From Cerina litoralis (GTDB lineage Bacteria; Bacteroidota; Bacteroidia; Flavobacteriales; Flavobacteriaceae), in contig JAIRBC010000003.1 in the NCBI GenBank assembly GCA_022008415.1, positions 62,001-126,000 on the forward strand: DNA of 64,000 bases, written 5' to 3'. Both the position numbers and the translations under genes were made by a program. The notes beneath the pieces are model-generated. The model made no database searches. It had not been told where the DNA came from and saw only the letters and a program-made list of their open reading frames with translations. Each line of letters opens with the position of its first letter. Within the stretch, counting starts at the first letter, position 1. This document shows, one piece after another, positions 9,585-18,465 of this stretch.

Positions 9585-9720
9585 TTTTATTTCCCAAGGC
9601 AAAAAATCCTTGCATAGCCTGAGCTACGGAATGTTATTTAACGCAGGGAAAGGGAAAAACCCGCCTGAATGGAACGGGCAGGGAAAGACACGGAAACCCT
9701 GGTTTCTTAGTGGCAGGAGT
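9585..9720. repeat. Second hairpin-rich intergenic element
   Basis: Between rsmE and the CBM9-like gene. Inverted pairs are CAAGG 9595-9599 with CCTTG 9608-9612, CCCG 9660-9663 with CGGG 9675-9678, and CAGGG 9679-9683 with CCCTG 9697-9701. The segment 9660-9682 matches 8658-8680 at 18 of 23 positions with the same spacing, including an identical ACGGGCAGG. It is probably related to the element on the other side of rsmE. Confidence 0.35.
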
Positions 9721-9800
9721 ATATATTCTTAACCCTATGCGATAACAAGTGCCATTACTTTTCGGTACATTTATGCTAAATTCCATAAATGGTTTTCGCA

Positions 9801-10871
9801 ATGAATTTAAAATTTTTTTCGGTGGGATTGGCGCTTATCTGTTTATGCGGAATTTCGCGGGCGCAGAATCCAGATTTACCTACGCCGAGGAAATATATAG
9901 CCTATAAGGCTCCCGAGAAAATTATCATCGATGGTAAGGCCGATGAGGTTTCTTGGCAAAAGGCCTCGTGGAGCGCTGATTTTATAGATATAGAGGGTGC
10001 CCTAACTCCGAAGTACAAAACCAATATGAAAATCCTTTGGGACGATAATTACCTGTATTTTTTTGCCAAACTCGAAGAACCCCAGGTATGGGCAACCTTA
10101 AAACAAAGGGATACGGTAATTTTCTATAACAATGATTTTGAAATATTTATAGACCCCGATGGCGACACCCACAATTATATGGAGTTCGAAATGAATGCCC
10201 TCAATACGGTGTGGGACCTTTTTCTTACAAAACCGTACCGCGACCATGGCAACGTACTCGATAGTTGGGATATCCAAGGCCTTAAAACGGCGGTGCACGT
10301 AGACGGTTCGATCAACGACCCCAGCGATACCGATCTGGGCTGGAGCGTTGAGATCGCCATGCCTTGGTCGGTGATTACAGAGCCAGCGGCTACCTCTGCC
10401 GTCCCCGTGGACCATTTTTGGCGTATGGGTTTTTCCCGGGTAAATTGGAAGTTCGATCTAATCAACGGGAAATATTATCGGAAAAAGGATGGGAACGGAA
10501 AATTCTTGCCAGAATACAATTGGGTGTGGTCCCCACAATGGGTAATCAATATGCACGAACCGGAAAGATGGGGCTACGTGTATTTCTCGTCCAATACCGT
10601 GGGTCATGAAACAACCTTCAATATTCCCCAGGACGAAAAGATAAAATGGGGTCTTTATGCTTTGTACAGAAAACAGAAAAAGCATTTTGCCACAACCGGA
10701 AAGTGGATAACCTCCAGAGATGACCTTGTAAAAAAGCCATTTTTAGTAGAGGGAATACAACTGGACCCAAAACTGGAAATGCACCAAGCGGGATGGAACT
10801 TATCGGTGAAGAGCCCGTTTACGGGGCGTTTGTTGCTCGGTAGGGAAGATGGGAAGTTTGTGGTTGAATAA
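9801..10871 (+). CDS. Secreted CBM9-like carbohydrate-binding protein
   Basis: 356 residues from the ATG at 9801; an in-frame ATG at 9789 would add four residues before the signal peptide. The signal peptide ends at GISRAQ. The mature protein matches the carbohydrate family 9 binding-like domain: IIDGKADEVSWQKASW, then ILWDDNYLYFFAKLEEPQVWATL, IFIDPDGDTHNYMEFEMNALNTVWDL and a GWSVEIAMPW strand. The C-terminal extension of about 120 residues is family-typical. It presumably binds glycans in the periplasm or at the outer membrane, with no catalytic residues visible. It faces the polysaccharide locus across a 730-base gap. Confidence 0.8.
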   Translation: MNLKFFSVGLALICLCGISRAQNPDLPTPRKYIAYKAPEKIIIDGKADEVSWQKASWSADFIDIEGALTPKYKTNMKILWDDNYLYFFAKLEEPQVWATLKQRDTVIFYNNDFEIFIDPDGDTHNYMEFEMNALNTVWDLFLTKPYRDHGNVLDSWDIQGLKTAVHVDGSINDPSDTDLGWSVEIAMPWSVITEPAATSAVPVDHFWRMGFSRVNWKFDLINGKYYRKKDGNGKFLPEYNWVWSPQWVINMHEPERWGYVYFSSNTVGHETTFNIPQDEKIKWGLYALYRKQKKHFATTGKWITSRDDLVKKPFLVEGIQLDPKLEMHQAGWNLSVKSPFTGRLLLGREDGKFVVE

Positions 10872-11598
10872 AATTGGTTTTGAAAATAAATATATAGGTT
10901 AAGGCACTTAAGTCGAGAAACAAAATCACATAATTTTGTTTAGAGCTCGCCATTTGTTTGAAATAGCTTTGTTTCACCCTTGCCTTAAAGGGCCCCAAGA
11001 CTATTTCAAACTTCCTCCCCAGCCCAAACACGTTCAGCAAGGCTTTAGGCCCCGACAGTTTGGAATGGGAAGAACCAAAAGATCTAAAACTCAATTAATT
11101 TGCCCTGACCCTAAAGGGAATAATTGAATTTTCTAGATTAGTGACAATTCGAAACGTCGGATTTCCAACAACAATGAAAAATAACAACCCGTATTTAAAC
11201 GAGTGTTAAGTTGAAGCTGAAATGACGTATAAGGCAATCGTGGATTTTGTCTTTTTTTCGGACATCCTTAGCCGATTTTTACCTCCTAAAGTGTATTTGA
11301 ACGATTTATTCATGCCTTTAGATGAAAAACTTTTAAAAGATGAAACTAATGGTGACCTTGAACCGCTCATAAAAATTAAAATAGTCGCAAAGACTGGTGA
11401 GCGATTTTTTTCTTTCCTCCCCAAAATCACCTTAACTCCCTTCTTTTGTTATTTGAAATGTTTACCGTAAAGAATTATAGCTATCCTTTGTGTATGTTTG
11501 ACAGCAAAATGGCTGCTTCAATTATTCAAGATAGCTAGCTGGGCAATAAACTCAAGAAGAGTTCACTACCTCGGGATAAAAAGTAAAAAACCAACCGC
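10872..11598. other. Long intergenic region upstream of the polysaccharide locus
   Basis: About 730 bases without a supportable gene. The first third is a dense series of inverted repeats, listed separately. The remainder (11131-11598) probably holds the promoter and leader of the polysaccharide locus. I cannot point to a convincing TTG/TAnnTTTG pair. An 82-codon open frame at 11222-11470 shows no recognisable protein character. Confidence 0.5.
10914..11130. repeat. Palindrome-rich element downstream of the CBM9-like gene
   Basis: It contains a 9-bp perfect hairpin (AAACAAAAT 10918-10926 with ATTTTGTTT 10933-10941, six-base loop) that could terminate the CBM9-like transcript. Next comes an 11-bp perfect inverted repeat (GTTTGAAATAG 10956-10966 with CTATTTCAAAC 11001-11011) enclosing a CCCTT/AAGGG hairpin. 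Finally there is a TCAATTA...TAATTGA pair around a CCCT/AGGG core at about 11092-11127. The organisation resembles the element at 8608-8800. A minus-strand open frame across it is probably spurious. Confidence 0.4.
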
Positions 11599-12945
11599 TT
11601 GAAAAATTCGGATCTAATAATTCCACTATCCATACTTATTCATTTAGGTATCATCAATGGGGTGCTTTTTTTTCTTACCCCGGAGTCGTACCTAGATACC
11701 TTTCATATAATCTATTACAATGCGGCCTGGCTTATAATTACCTACAGCCTTAACTTCTATCCCACCGGGCGTCAGGAACGGTTTTTAACCAATATAAATA
11801 AATTGGTTAAGCTTTTTGTAATTTTCGGACTCACTTATTTGGCTTCCTTTGGGTTTAATGAACAGCCACTACATTTTCTAAGCCGTCAACTCTTTATTCT
11901 GTGTGTAATTTTTACGTGCCTACTCATATATAGATGGTTGTTCTATCTGGCTCTGCGCAAATATAGAATGAAAGGAGGTAACTCGGTTAGAGTGGTGGTC
12001 ATTGGAAGGGATGAAAATTTAAAAAAAATTGTTGATGTTTTTGAAGACCCCTATTTCGGATATATATACTGCGGTTTTTTTGATGACAAGTATTTTGGGA
12101 GACCGGACCATCTGGGGAAAATAGAGGAATGTTTCCTGTATATTCTGGAAAACAACATAGATGAAATTTACTGTACAACTTCAAAGCTTTCAAAGCCCGA
12201 GCTGCAGAACTTGATGGATTTTGCCGATAACAACCTTATAAAATTTAAATTGATCCCGGACCACAAGGAAATTTTTACCAGGGCGATGTCCATAGAGCGC
12301 TTCGGTGCCCTTCCCGTTTTAGATTTAAGGAAGGTGCCCTTGGATACCGACCGGGCACGGATCATAAAACGCTTATTTGATGTGTTCTTTTCACTTTTCG
12401 TCATCATTTTTATCCTTTCCTGGCTTACCCCACTGATGTATATTTTGATTAAAATGGAATCTCCGGGACCGCTCTATTTTAAGCAGCAGCGGCATGGGAT
12501 AAGAAGAAAGCTTTTTATCTGCTACAAATACCGGTCCATGGCCGTCAATGGCGATGCCAACACAAGAATGGCATCCAAGAACGACACGAGGGTTACGAGG
12601 ATAGGAAACTTTATAAGAAGGACAAGCATAGACGAATTTCCCCAGTTCTACAACGTCCTAAGGGGAGAAATGAGCGTGGTTGGCCCCAGACCCCATATGA
12701 AATCGCATACCTTCGACTATCAATCCTCGGTAGATAAATATTCCGTTCGGCATTTTGTTAAACCGGGAATTACAGGGCTTGCCCAGATCAAGGGATATAG
12801 AGGGGAGATCTTGCACCCTATCGATATTAGAAATAGGACCCGTTTAGATATCTTCTACGTTGAAAAATGGTGCTTGACCTTGGATCTAAAGATTATTTTC
12901 TATACCATGCTAAATACCTTGGCAAAGGATGAAAAAGCCTATTAA
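11599..12945 (+). CDS. Initiating polyprenyl-phosphate sugar-1-phosphate transferase
   Basis: 448 residues. The N-terminal half has about four membrane helices and a CoA-binding-like fold (VRVVVIGRDENLKK near 133). The C-terminal half is a bacterial sugar transferase domain: RIIKRLFDVFFSLF, a further helix, MESPGPLYFKQQRHG, YKYRSM, DEFPQFYNVLRGEMSVVGPRPH and KPGITGLAQIKGYRGE. It places the first sugar phosphate on undecaprenyl phosphate, starting repeat-unit assembly, in the manner of WcaJ. The only suitable start is TTG at 11599, as no ATG lies upstream in frame. It is the first gene of the exopolysaccharide locus. Confidence 0.9.
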   Translation: MKNSDLIIPLSILIHLGIINGVLFFLTPESYLDTFHIIYYNAAWLIITYSLNFYPTGRQERFLTNINKLVKLFVIFGLTYLASFGFNEQPLHFLSRQLFILCVIFTCLLIYRWLFYLALRKYRMKGGNSVRVVVIGRDENLKKIVDVFEDPYFGYIYCGFFDDKYFGRPDHLGKIEECFLYILENNIDEIYCTTSKLSKPELQNLMDFADNNLIKFKLIPDHKEIFTRAMSIERFGALPVLDLRKVPLDTDRARIIKRLFDVFFSLFVIIFILSWLTPLMYILIKMESPGPLYFKQQRHGIRRKLFICYKYRSMAVNGDANTRMASKNDTRVTRIGNFIRRTSIDEFPQFYNVLRGEMSVVGPRPHMKSHTFDYQSSVDKYSVRHFVKPGITGLAQIKGYRGEILHPIDIRNRTRLDIFYVEKWCLTLDLKIIFYTMLNTLAKDEKAY

Positions 12946-13117
12946 TCCGCCGACATTAAATTAAAAGGTGGTAATTTTGGTTCATTGTGGACCCTTTTAC
13001 TTAAAATGGCATAAAGCCCATTTTGGAAGGCAAGTTCAGATGATCTATATTGTATTTGTGTTTCCATGAGCGAAACACTGTAATAAACTAAATAACCAAC
13101 CCCAATAGTGGCATAAA

Positions 13118-13948
13118 ATGAATCTTAAACAAGCTGTTAAAAATCAATTTGTTAACCGGTTTTGGTTAAATCTTGAAAATTATTGGTTGTCAATCGTTGT
13201 TGTACTATTATTGAACTCCTGTGGCAGTACAAAAGAATCGACCTACTTTTACGAAACCCCGAATATTAAATTCATAAATAATTTTGAAAACCTGGAGCCG
13301 GTGCTTCGCCCTAACGATTTGTTGAGCATATCGGTAAGCAGCGTAAACCCGGAAGCAACCAAAATCTTTAACGTTTCTAATATGAGCACGGGCCAATCAT
13401 CTACGGTTTCCGGGACAACGGCACAGGTTTCCGGTTATCTGGTAGACCAAGATGGTTTTATCAGGTTTCCCGTATTGGGGAAGATCCAAGCCGCAGGAAA
13501 ATCCAAGAAAGAGCTTCGGGAAGAGATTACCAAGGAACTGGTAGACCGAAAACTATTATTGGACCCCATTGTAGATATACGCTACCTCAATTTTAAGGTT
13601 TCGGTTTTGGGCGAAGTAAAGAACCCCTCCGTTCTAGTCATCCCTGACGAAAAGATTTCCTTGTTGGAGGCTTTGGGACTGGCAGGGGATATAACCATTT
13701 ACGGTAGAAGGGACAACGTAGTAATTATTAGGGAGGAGGAATATGGGGTTAAAAAATTGACAAGACTGGACTTAACATCAAACGAAATTTTTGACTCTCC
13801 CTATTATTATCTTAAATCTAACGATATTGTTTACGTAGAGGCCAATAAAAAGAAAGTGGCGAGTAGTTCCATGACCCCACAGTGGTTTGCCGTAATATTA
13901 TCGGGATTGTCGTTAATGGTAATTTCTATTTCCGCATTCGTTAAATAA
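13118..13948 (+). CDS. Wza-type polysaccharide export lipoprotein
   Basis: 276 residues. A lipoprotein signal ends at NSCGS (Cys about residue 31). A Poly_export domain follows (LRPNDLLSISVSSVNPEA, VDQDGFIRFPVLGKIQAAGKSK), then an SLBB-type domain (VSVLGEVKNPSVLVIPDEKISLLEALGLAGDI) and a C-terminal hydrophobic helix (about 253-273), as in Wza-family outer-membrane channels. It forms the export pore for the polymer. The wzc-like gene starts 11 bases downstream, so the pair is cotranscribed. Confidence 0.9.
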   Translation: MNLKQAVKNQFVNRFWLNLENYWLSIVVVLLLNSCGSTKESTYFYETPNIKFINNFENLEPVLRPNDLLSISVSSVNPEATKIFNVSNMSTGQSSTVSGTTAQVSGYLVDQDGFIRFPVLGKIQAAGKSKKELREEITKELVDRKLLLDPIVDIRYLNFKVSVLGEVKNPSVLVIPDEKISLLEALGLAGDITIYGRRDNVVIIREEEYGVKKLTRLDLTSNEIFDSPYYYLKSNDIVYVEANKKKVASSSMTPQWFAVILSGLSLMVISISAFVK

Positions 13949-13959
13949 AAATCTATAAA

Positions 13960-16287
13960 ATGTTGTACAATACCAGCAAAAAGGGGTTAGATAGGGAGGA
14001 GAATTTAGCGAATACATTGTTTAAGCTTTATTTTCCGTACTGGCCTATTTTTGTTGTTGTATTAATAGTGAGTTTGGCTATCGCTTGGGGCTACATGCAA
14101 TATAAAACACCAATTTATGAGATAACTGCCACAATGATGATCAAAGATGAGAACAAAGGGGTAGACGATTCTAAAATGGTGCAATCCATGAATCCATTCG
14201 ATTCCAAAAAAATCGTGGAAAATGAAATAAAGGTTCTTCAGTCCCGGGACCTTATGAAGGTAGTGGTGGACAAGCTAAATCTCTATGCCCCCATTTTTGA
14301 GGAAAGTGAGCTTGCAGGTATCCCCATTAAATCCGTTTCGGCGTACAATTGGTCTCCGATAAGCGTAGTTATTAAGAATCCCGAAAATATAGTTGTTAAA
14401 AAAGGAGCTCCTACCAAGCATTATTTTACGTTCGCTTCCTCAAAAAACAGCGTAAACGTCGATGGTAAGACCTATCCTTTAAATCAATGGGTAGAAAGTC
14501 CTTTTGGAACGGTGATGTTCTTGCCCAATAAAAAGAGTATTTCCAAAACCGGGAAACCTTTGTATTTCACCTTGTCCAATCCACGCGGAATAACCCAAGG
14601 GCTACTTAAATCCTTGGAAATAACCCCCCCTGAAAAGCTCTCTACGGTTGTAAATCTAAGTTTTAAGGATGCAGTTCCGGAAAGAGGAGAGGAAATCCTG
14701 GAAAAATTAATAGAAACCTATAGACAGAAAGGCATTGAGGCTAAAAACGTATTAGCTGCCCATACCATGGAGTTTATTGAAGAGCGTATCGAGAACGTGG
14801 AAAATGAACTCGATGATTTGGAAAGTGAAATAGAGCAGTACCGATCCTCAAAAGGGGTTGTGAACCTCAGTGAGCAGGGCAGGCTGTATCTACAGGACGC
14901 TGGGGAGGTTGATCGCAGGATTACCGAAACCCGACTGAAGCTGTCCATTCTGGATAAGGTGGAAAATTATATCGAATCAAAGAATATGGGGGGGAGCATT
15001 GTCCCCTCCACCTTGGGCATAGACGATCCCGTATTGACCCAATTGCTTCAAAAGCTATACGATTCGGAAATAAAGTATGAAGGCTTAAAAAATACTACGG
15101 CTGTCAATAACCCCATGTTGACTTCCATTGCGGATGAGATCGAAAAAATAAGGCCAACTATTTTGGATAATATTAGGAGCCAGCGGAGTAATCTGCAAAC
15201 GAGCCTAGCTAATATGACCAATACCTCAGGAAAATATGATTCAGCGTTAAGGACACTTCCGGAAAAGGAGCGCAAACTTTTAGAAATTACGCGTAGAAAA
15301 GAGGTCAAAAATGACCTCTTCGCATATCTCTTAAAGAAACGGGAGGAAACCGCGCTTACCTATGTACCTACCGATGGGGACAGTAAAATTGTGACCAGGG
15401 CCCAGGCATCCCTGGAACCTGTAAGCCCAAAAGGATTTAAGGTATATGGGATCGCATTTTTTTTAGCGGTGGGTTTTTGTGTAGCCTACGTAGTCATAAA
15501 GGATATGATGAATAAAACCGTGCTATTTCGATCAGAAATAGATGATATTGTGGATTTGCCCGTCCTTGGTGAGCTATCGTATATAAAAAATGGGAAAACG
15601 AATTCTCCTTCTCCAACAAGGGATATAATACTGACCGAACAGCTTCGCAAAATAGCTGCCAAGCTAGGACTGTATAGCAGAACCTTTACAAAGCAGAAAA
15701 TTTTGATCACCTCTAGTATCGCGGGGGAAGGGAAGAGCTTTTTGAGTATAAACCTTGCTTTCAGTCTTTCGCAAAGCGGTAAACGGGTCGCCTTGCTCGA
15801 TATGGATTTCAGAAAACCGCAACTATCCCAACAATTCAATCTCGCCGACAAAATGGGCATCGTCCAGTATTTAAAGGGGATTGCCAGTTTGGAAGAAATC
15901 ACCAATTTATCAATTCAGGAAGGTAACTTTACGGTACTGCCGTCAGGGGGCAAGCGAGGCGATCAGACGCAATTACTTTTAAATGGAATGCTAGAACCTC
16001 TTTTTGAACAACTATCCAAGGATTATGATTATATAATCATAGACTCGGCACCGTTAGGGCTAGTTTCCGAAACAAACCTTTTGGCAGAATTTAGCGATAT
16101 TAACTTGTTGGTCATCCGACATGGCGTTACTCCTAAGGATATTATACAGCGTTTAGGCCAGAATGAAAAAAGTGAAATCCTGGAAAAGATGTGCGTTGTG
16201 TTCAACGGTGTTAAAAAAAGGGGATTTGTAAAAGAAACTAGTGGCTATGGTTATGGGTATAGTCAGATATATGGGTATGGTGTTTAA
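13960..16287 (+). CDS. Wzc-type polysaccharide co-polymerase and tyrosine kinase
   Basis: 775 residues. An N-terminal Wzz domain has a first membrane helix at about 25-47 and a long periplasmic coiled-coil region (260-480). A second helix lies near 495, followed by the cytoplasmic BY-kinase: Walker A SIAGEGKSF (about 585), Walker A' VALLDMDFRKPQ and Walker B DYIIIDSAPLG (about 690). The C-terminal tail YGYGYSQIYGYGV is a tyrosine cluster for autophosphorylation. It controls chain length and export with the Wza-like protein. No cognate tyrosine phosphatase is encoded in this window. Confidence 0.93.
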   Translation: MLYNTSKKGLDREENLANTLFKLYFPYWPIFVVVLIVSLAIAWGYMQYKTPIYEITATMMIKDENKGVDDSKMVQSMNPFDSKKIVENEIKVLQSRDLMKVVVDKLNLYAPIFEESELAGIPIKSVSAYNWSPISVVIKNPENIVVKKGAPTKHYFTFASSKNSVNVDGKTYPLNQWVESPFGTVMFLPNKKSISKTGKPLYFTLSNPRGITQGLLKSLEITPPEKLSTVVNLSFKDAVPERGEEILEKLIETYRQKGIEAKNVLAAHTMEFIEERIENVENELDDLESEIEQYRSSKGVVNLSEQGRLYLQDAGEVDRRITETRLKLSILDKVENYIESKNMGGSIVPSTLGIDDPVLTQLLQKLYDSEIKYEGLKNTTAVNNPMLTSIADEIEKIRPTILDNIRSQRSNLQTSLANMTNTSGKYDSALRTLPEKERKLLEITRRKEVKNDLFAYLLKKREETALTYVPTDGDSKIVTRAQASLEPVSPKGFKVYGIAFFLAVGFCVAYVVIKDMMNKTVLFRSEIDDIVDLPVLGELSYIKNGKTNSPSPTRDIILTEQLRKIAAKLGLYSRTFTKQKILITSSIAGEGKSFLSINLAFSLSQSGKRVALLDMDFRKPQLSQQFNLADKMGIVQYLKGIASLEEITNLSIQEGNFTVLPSGGKRGDQTQLLLNGMLEPLFEQLSKDYDYIIIDSAPLGLVSETNLLAEFSDINLLVIRHGVTPKDIIQRLGQNEKSEILEKMCVVFNGVKKRGFVKETSGYGYGYSQIYGYGV

Positions 16288-16594
16288 ATTGATTCTTTGT
16301 AAAGGTTAGCCTCTAAATGGAAGTAATTCTACTTAGTGAAGTTATAGAAAACGAAGCAATTTAGAATTCAGAAGAAGCTTATATGTAATTCCTATTATTT
16401 AATCTGGGTAACAATGAGTTCAATATAATCCAAAAAAAGAATATCAAATTATCATTTCACCTAAATAGCAGCCGCTCGAATTTTTAAGGCATAAATTATT
16501 GTTTAGTGAGTTAAATAAAATTTACTATGGATTACTATATGTTTGATTGGCGTTTAGAGAGATTATGATAATAGAAATTTAACAGTTCAACAAA
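16288..16594. other. A+T-rich gap between wzc and the carbamoyltransferase gene
   Basis: About 300 bases with no gene. A TATGTTTG box at 16537-16544 fits the TAnnTTTG pattern, but no TTG lies at the right distance upstream. The gap separates the export genes from the carbamoyltransferase module and may contain a second promoter. Nothing decisive is visible. Confidence 0.4.
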
Positions 16595-18460
16595 TTGAAA
16601 AAAATATTAGGGATTTCTGCATTCTACCACGATTCTGGAGCGGCACTCACTATTGGAGGTAAGATAATTGCTGCAGCACAAGAAGAACGATTTACAAGAG
16701 ACAAACATACTCCTGACTTTCCTTTGAATGCGGTAAAATATTGCTTGGAAGAAGCGGGCCTAACTATCGATGAACTGGACGCTATAGTTTTTTATGACAA
16801 GCCATTGTTGAAATTTGAGAGACTTTTGCAGACCTACTATGCTTTCGCACCAAAAGGTCTGGTTTCCTTTCTAAAGGCCATTCCTGTATGGCTCAATGAA
16901 AAAATGTTCCTTAAAAAGCTCCTTTTGGACGGACTCAAGGAAGTTGGGAATTATGACAAAAAGAAAATTAAGTTTTTGTTCCCGGAGCATCATCTATCGC
17001 ATGCTGCCAGCGCATTTTTTCCATCACCGTATCAAAAAGCTGCAATCCTAACTATTGACGGTGTTGGCGAGTGGTGCACAGCTGCAATTGGTGTTGGCGA
17101 TGGTAATGGAATAAGAATCATAAAAGAATTAGAGTTTCCGCACTCTGTGGGATTGTTATATAGTGCTTTTACTTATTATTTGGGTTTTACGGTTAATTCG
17201 GGTGAGTACAAGCTTATGGGTTTGGCTCCGTATGGAAATCCAGAATCTGAAGAAACAGCCAAGTTTGTTGAATTGATAAAAGCACATTTAGTGGATATTA
17301 AAGAAGATGGTTCGGTGTGGTTGGATCAATCATACTTTAACTATGCCACCGGATTGAGGATGGTTAAAGATAAGAAGTGGGAGAAGCTCTTTGGATTTGG
17401 GCGCAGAAAAGAGGAATCTAATTTGGAGCAACGTCATTGTAACCTAGCTTTGGCAATACAGATGGTTACCGAAGAAATTGTCTTAAAGATGGCCGAAGAG
17501 GCAAAGAGGCTAACCTGTTCGGATAACTTATGTTTGGCAGGTGGAGTAGCGCTTAACTGTGTGGCCAATGGCAAATTATTGAAAGCTAATATTTTTAAAG
17601 AAATATATATACAGCCTGCAGCGGGTGATGCAGGAGGGGCCTTGGGAGCTGCTTTGGCTGCAAGCTTTATGTATTTTGATGATACGCGTGTTGTAGATCC
17701 AACCAAAGATCAGATGTTCGGAGCCTATTTGGGACCCGATTTTTCGGCCAGAGAGATTAGGTTGATGAATAGGAAGGTTAAAGCAGTTTTCAAAGAACAT
17801 GATGATTTTTCTCAATTGGCAGCTTACATATCATCAAAAATCGCAGATGGCAATGTGGTGGGGTGGTTTCAAGGAAGGATGGAATTTGGACCGCGAGCAT
17901 TGGGTAATCGAAGTATAATAGGTGATGCTCGCAATCCTGAAATGCAAAAAAAGCTCAATCTTAAAATTAAGTACAGAGAAGGGTTTAGACCATTTGCTCC
18001 ATCAGTTTTAGCGGAAGATGTATCCGACTATTTTGAGTTGACCACGGATTCGCCATATATGTTGATCGTAGCACCCGTTAAAGAATCGAGAAGGGCAGCA
18101 TTGCCCGATGAATATCATGATTTACCTCTGTGGGATAGATTGTATACTAAAAGGAGTGACATTCAGTCCATTACTCATCTAGATTTTTCGGCCCGCGTAC
18201 AATCGGTGCACAAAGAGACCAATCCGAGATATTGGGAGTTGATCAATGCTTTTAAAAACGAAACCGGATATGGGTTGGTTGTAAATACTAGCTTTAATGT
18301 TAGGGGTGAGCCGATTGTATGCACCCCTCATGACGCGTATCGCTGTTTTATGAGCACTGAAATGGATTACTTGGTAATCAATGACTTTGTATATTCCAAG
18401 ATAGAACAGCCAGATTGGGAAAACAGGGAGAAATGGGTTGTTAAATTTAAAATGGACTAA
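16595..18460 (+). CDS. NodU/CmcH/SxtI-family O-carbamoyltransferase
   Basis: 621 residues from a TTG start. The N-terminal domain begins ILGISAFYHDSGAAL and carries EHHLSHAASAFF (His-rich metal site, 131-142) and TIDGVGEW (153-160). An ASKHA-like nucleotide core follows (LCLAGGVALNCVANG at about 310), and the C-terminal carbamoyltransferase domain begins with FGPRALGNRSIIGDARNP (about 431) and RPFAPSVL. Family members (TobZ, NodU, SxtI) use carbamoyl phosphate and ATP to make carbamoyl-adenylate and transfer the carbamoyl group to a hydroxyl. Inside a polysaccharide locus the acceptor is likely a sugar of the repeat unit. Five bases separate it from the next gene. The cognate acceptor is unknown. 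Confidence 0.92.
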   Translation: MKKILGISAFYHDSGAALTIGGKIIAAAQEERFTRDKHTPDFPLNAVKYCLEEAGLTIDELDAIVFYDKPLLKFERLLQTYYAFAPKGLVSFLKAIPVWLNEKMFLKKLLLDGLKEVGNYDKKKIKFLFPEHHLSHAASAFFPSPYQKAAILTIDGVGEWCTAAIGVGDGNGIRIIKELEFPHSVGLLYSAFTYYLGFTVNSGEYKLMGLAPYGNPESEETAKFVELIKAHLVDIKEDGSVWLDQSYFNYATGLRMVKDKKWEKLFGFGRRKEESNLEQRHCNLALAIQMVTEEIVLKMAEEAKRLTCSDNLCLAGGVALNCVANGKLLKANIFKEIYIQPAAGDAGGALGAALAASFMYFDDTRVVDPTKDQMFGAYLGPDFSAREIRLMNRKVKAVFKEHDDFSQLAAYISSKIADGNVVGWFQGRMEFGPRALGNRSIIGDARNPEMQKKLNLKIKYREGFRPFAPSVLAEDVSDYFELTTDSPYMLIVAPVKESRRAALPDEYHDLPLWDRLYTKRSDIQSITHLDFSARVQSVHKETNPRYWELINAFKNETGYGLVVNTSFNVRGEPIVCTPHDAYRCFMSTEMDYLVINDFVYSKIEQPDWENREKWVVKFKMD

Positions 18461-18465
18461 TCACC

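Noticed and set aside
10819..11094. Minus-strand open frame of 91 codons
   Set aside because: It overlaps the end of the CBM9-like gene and the palindrome cluster; its reading follows from the inverted repeats and has no start context or family.
11222..11470. 82-codon plus-strand open frame before the polysaccharide locus
   Set aside because: No domain, no helix or signal, odd composition; more likely leader sequence.
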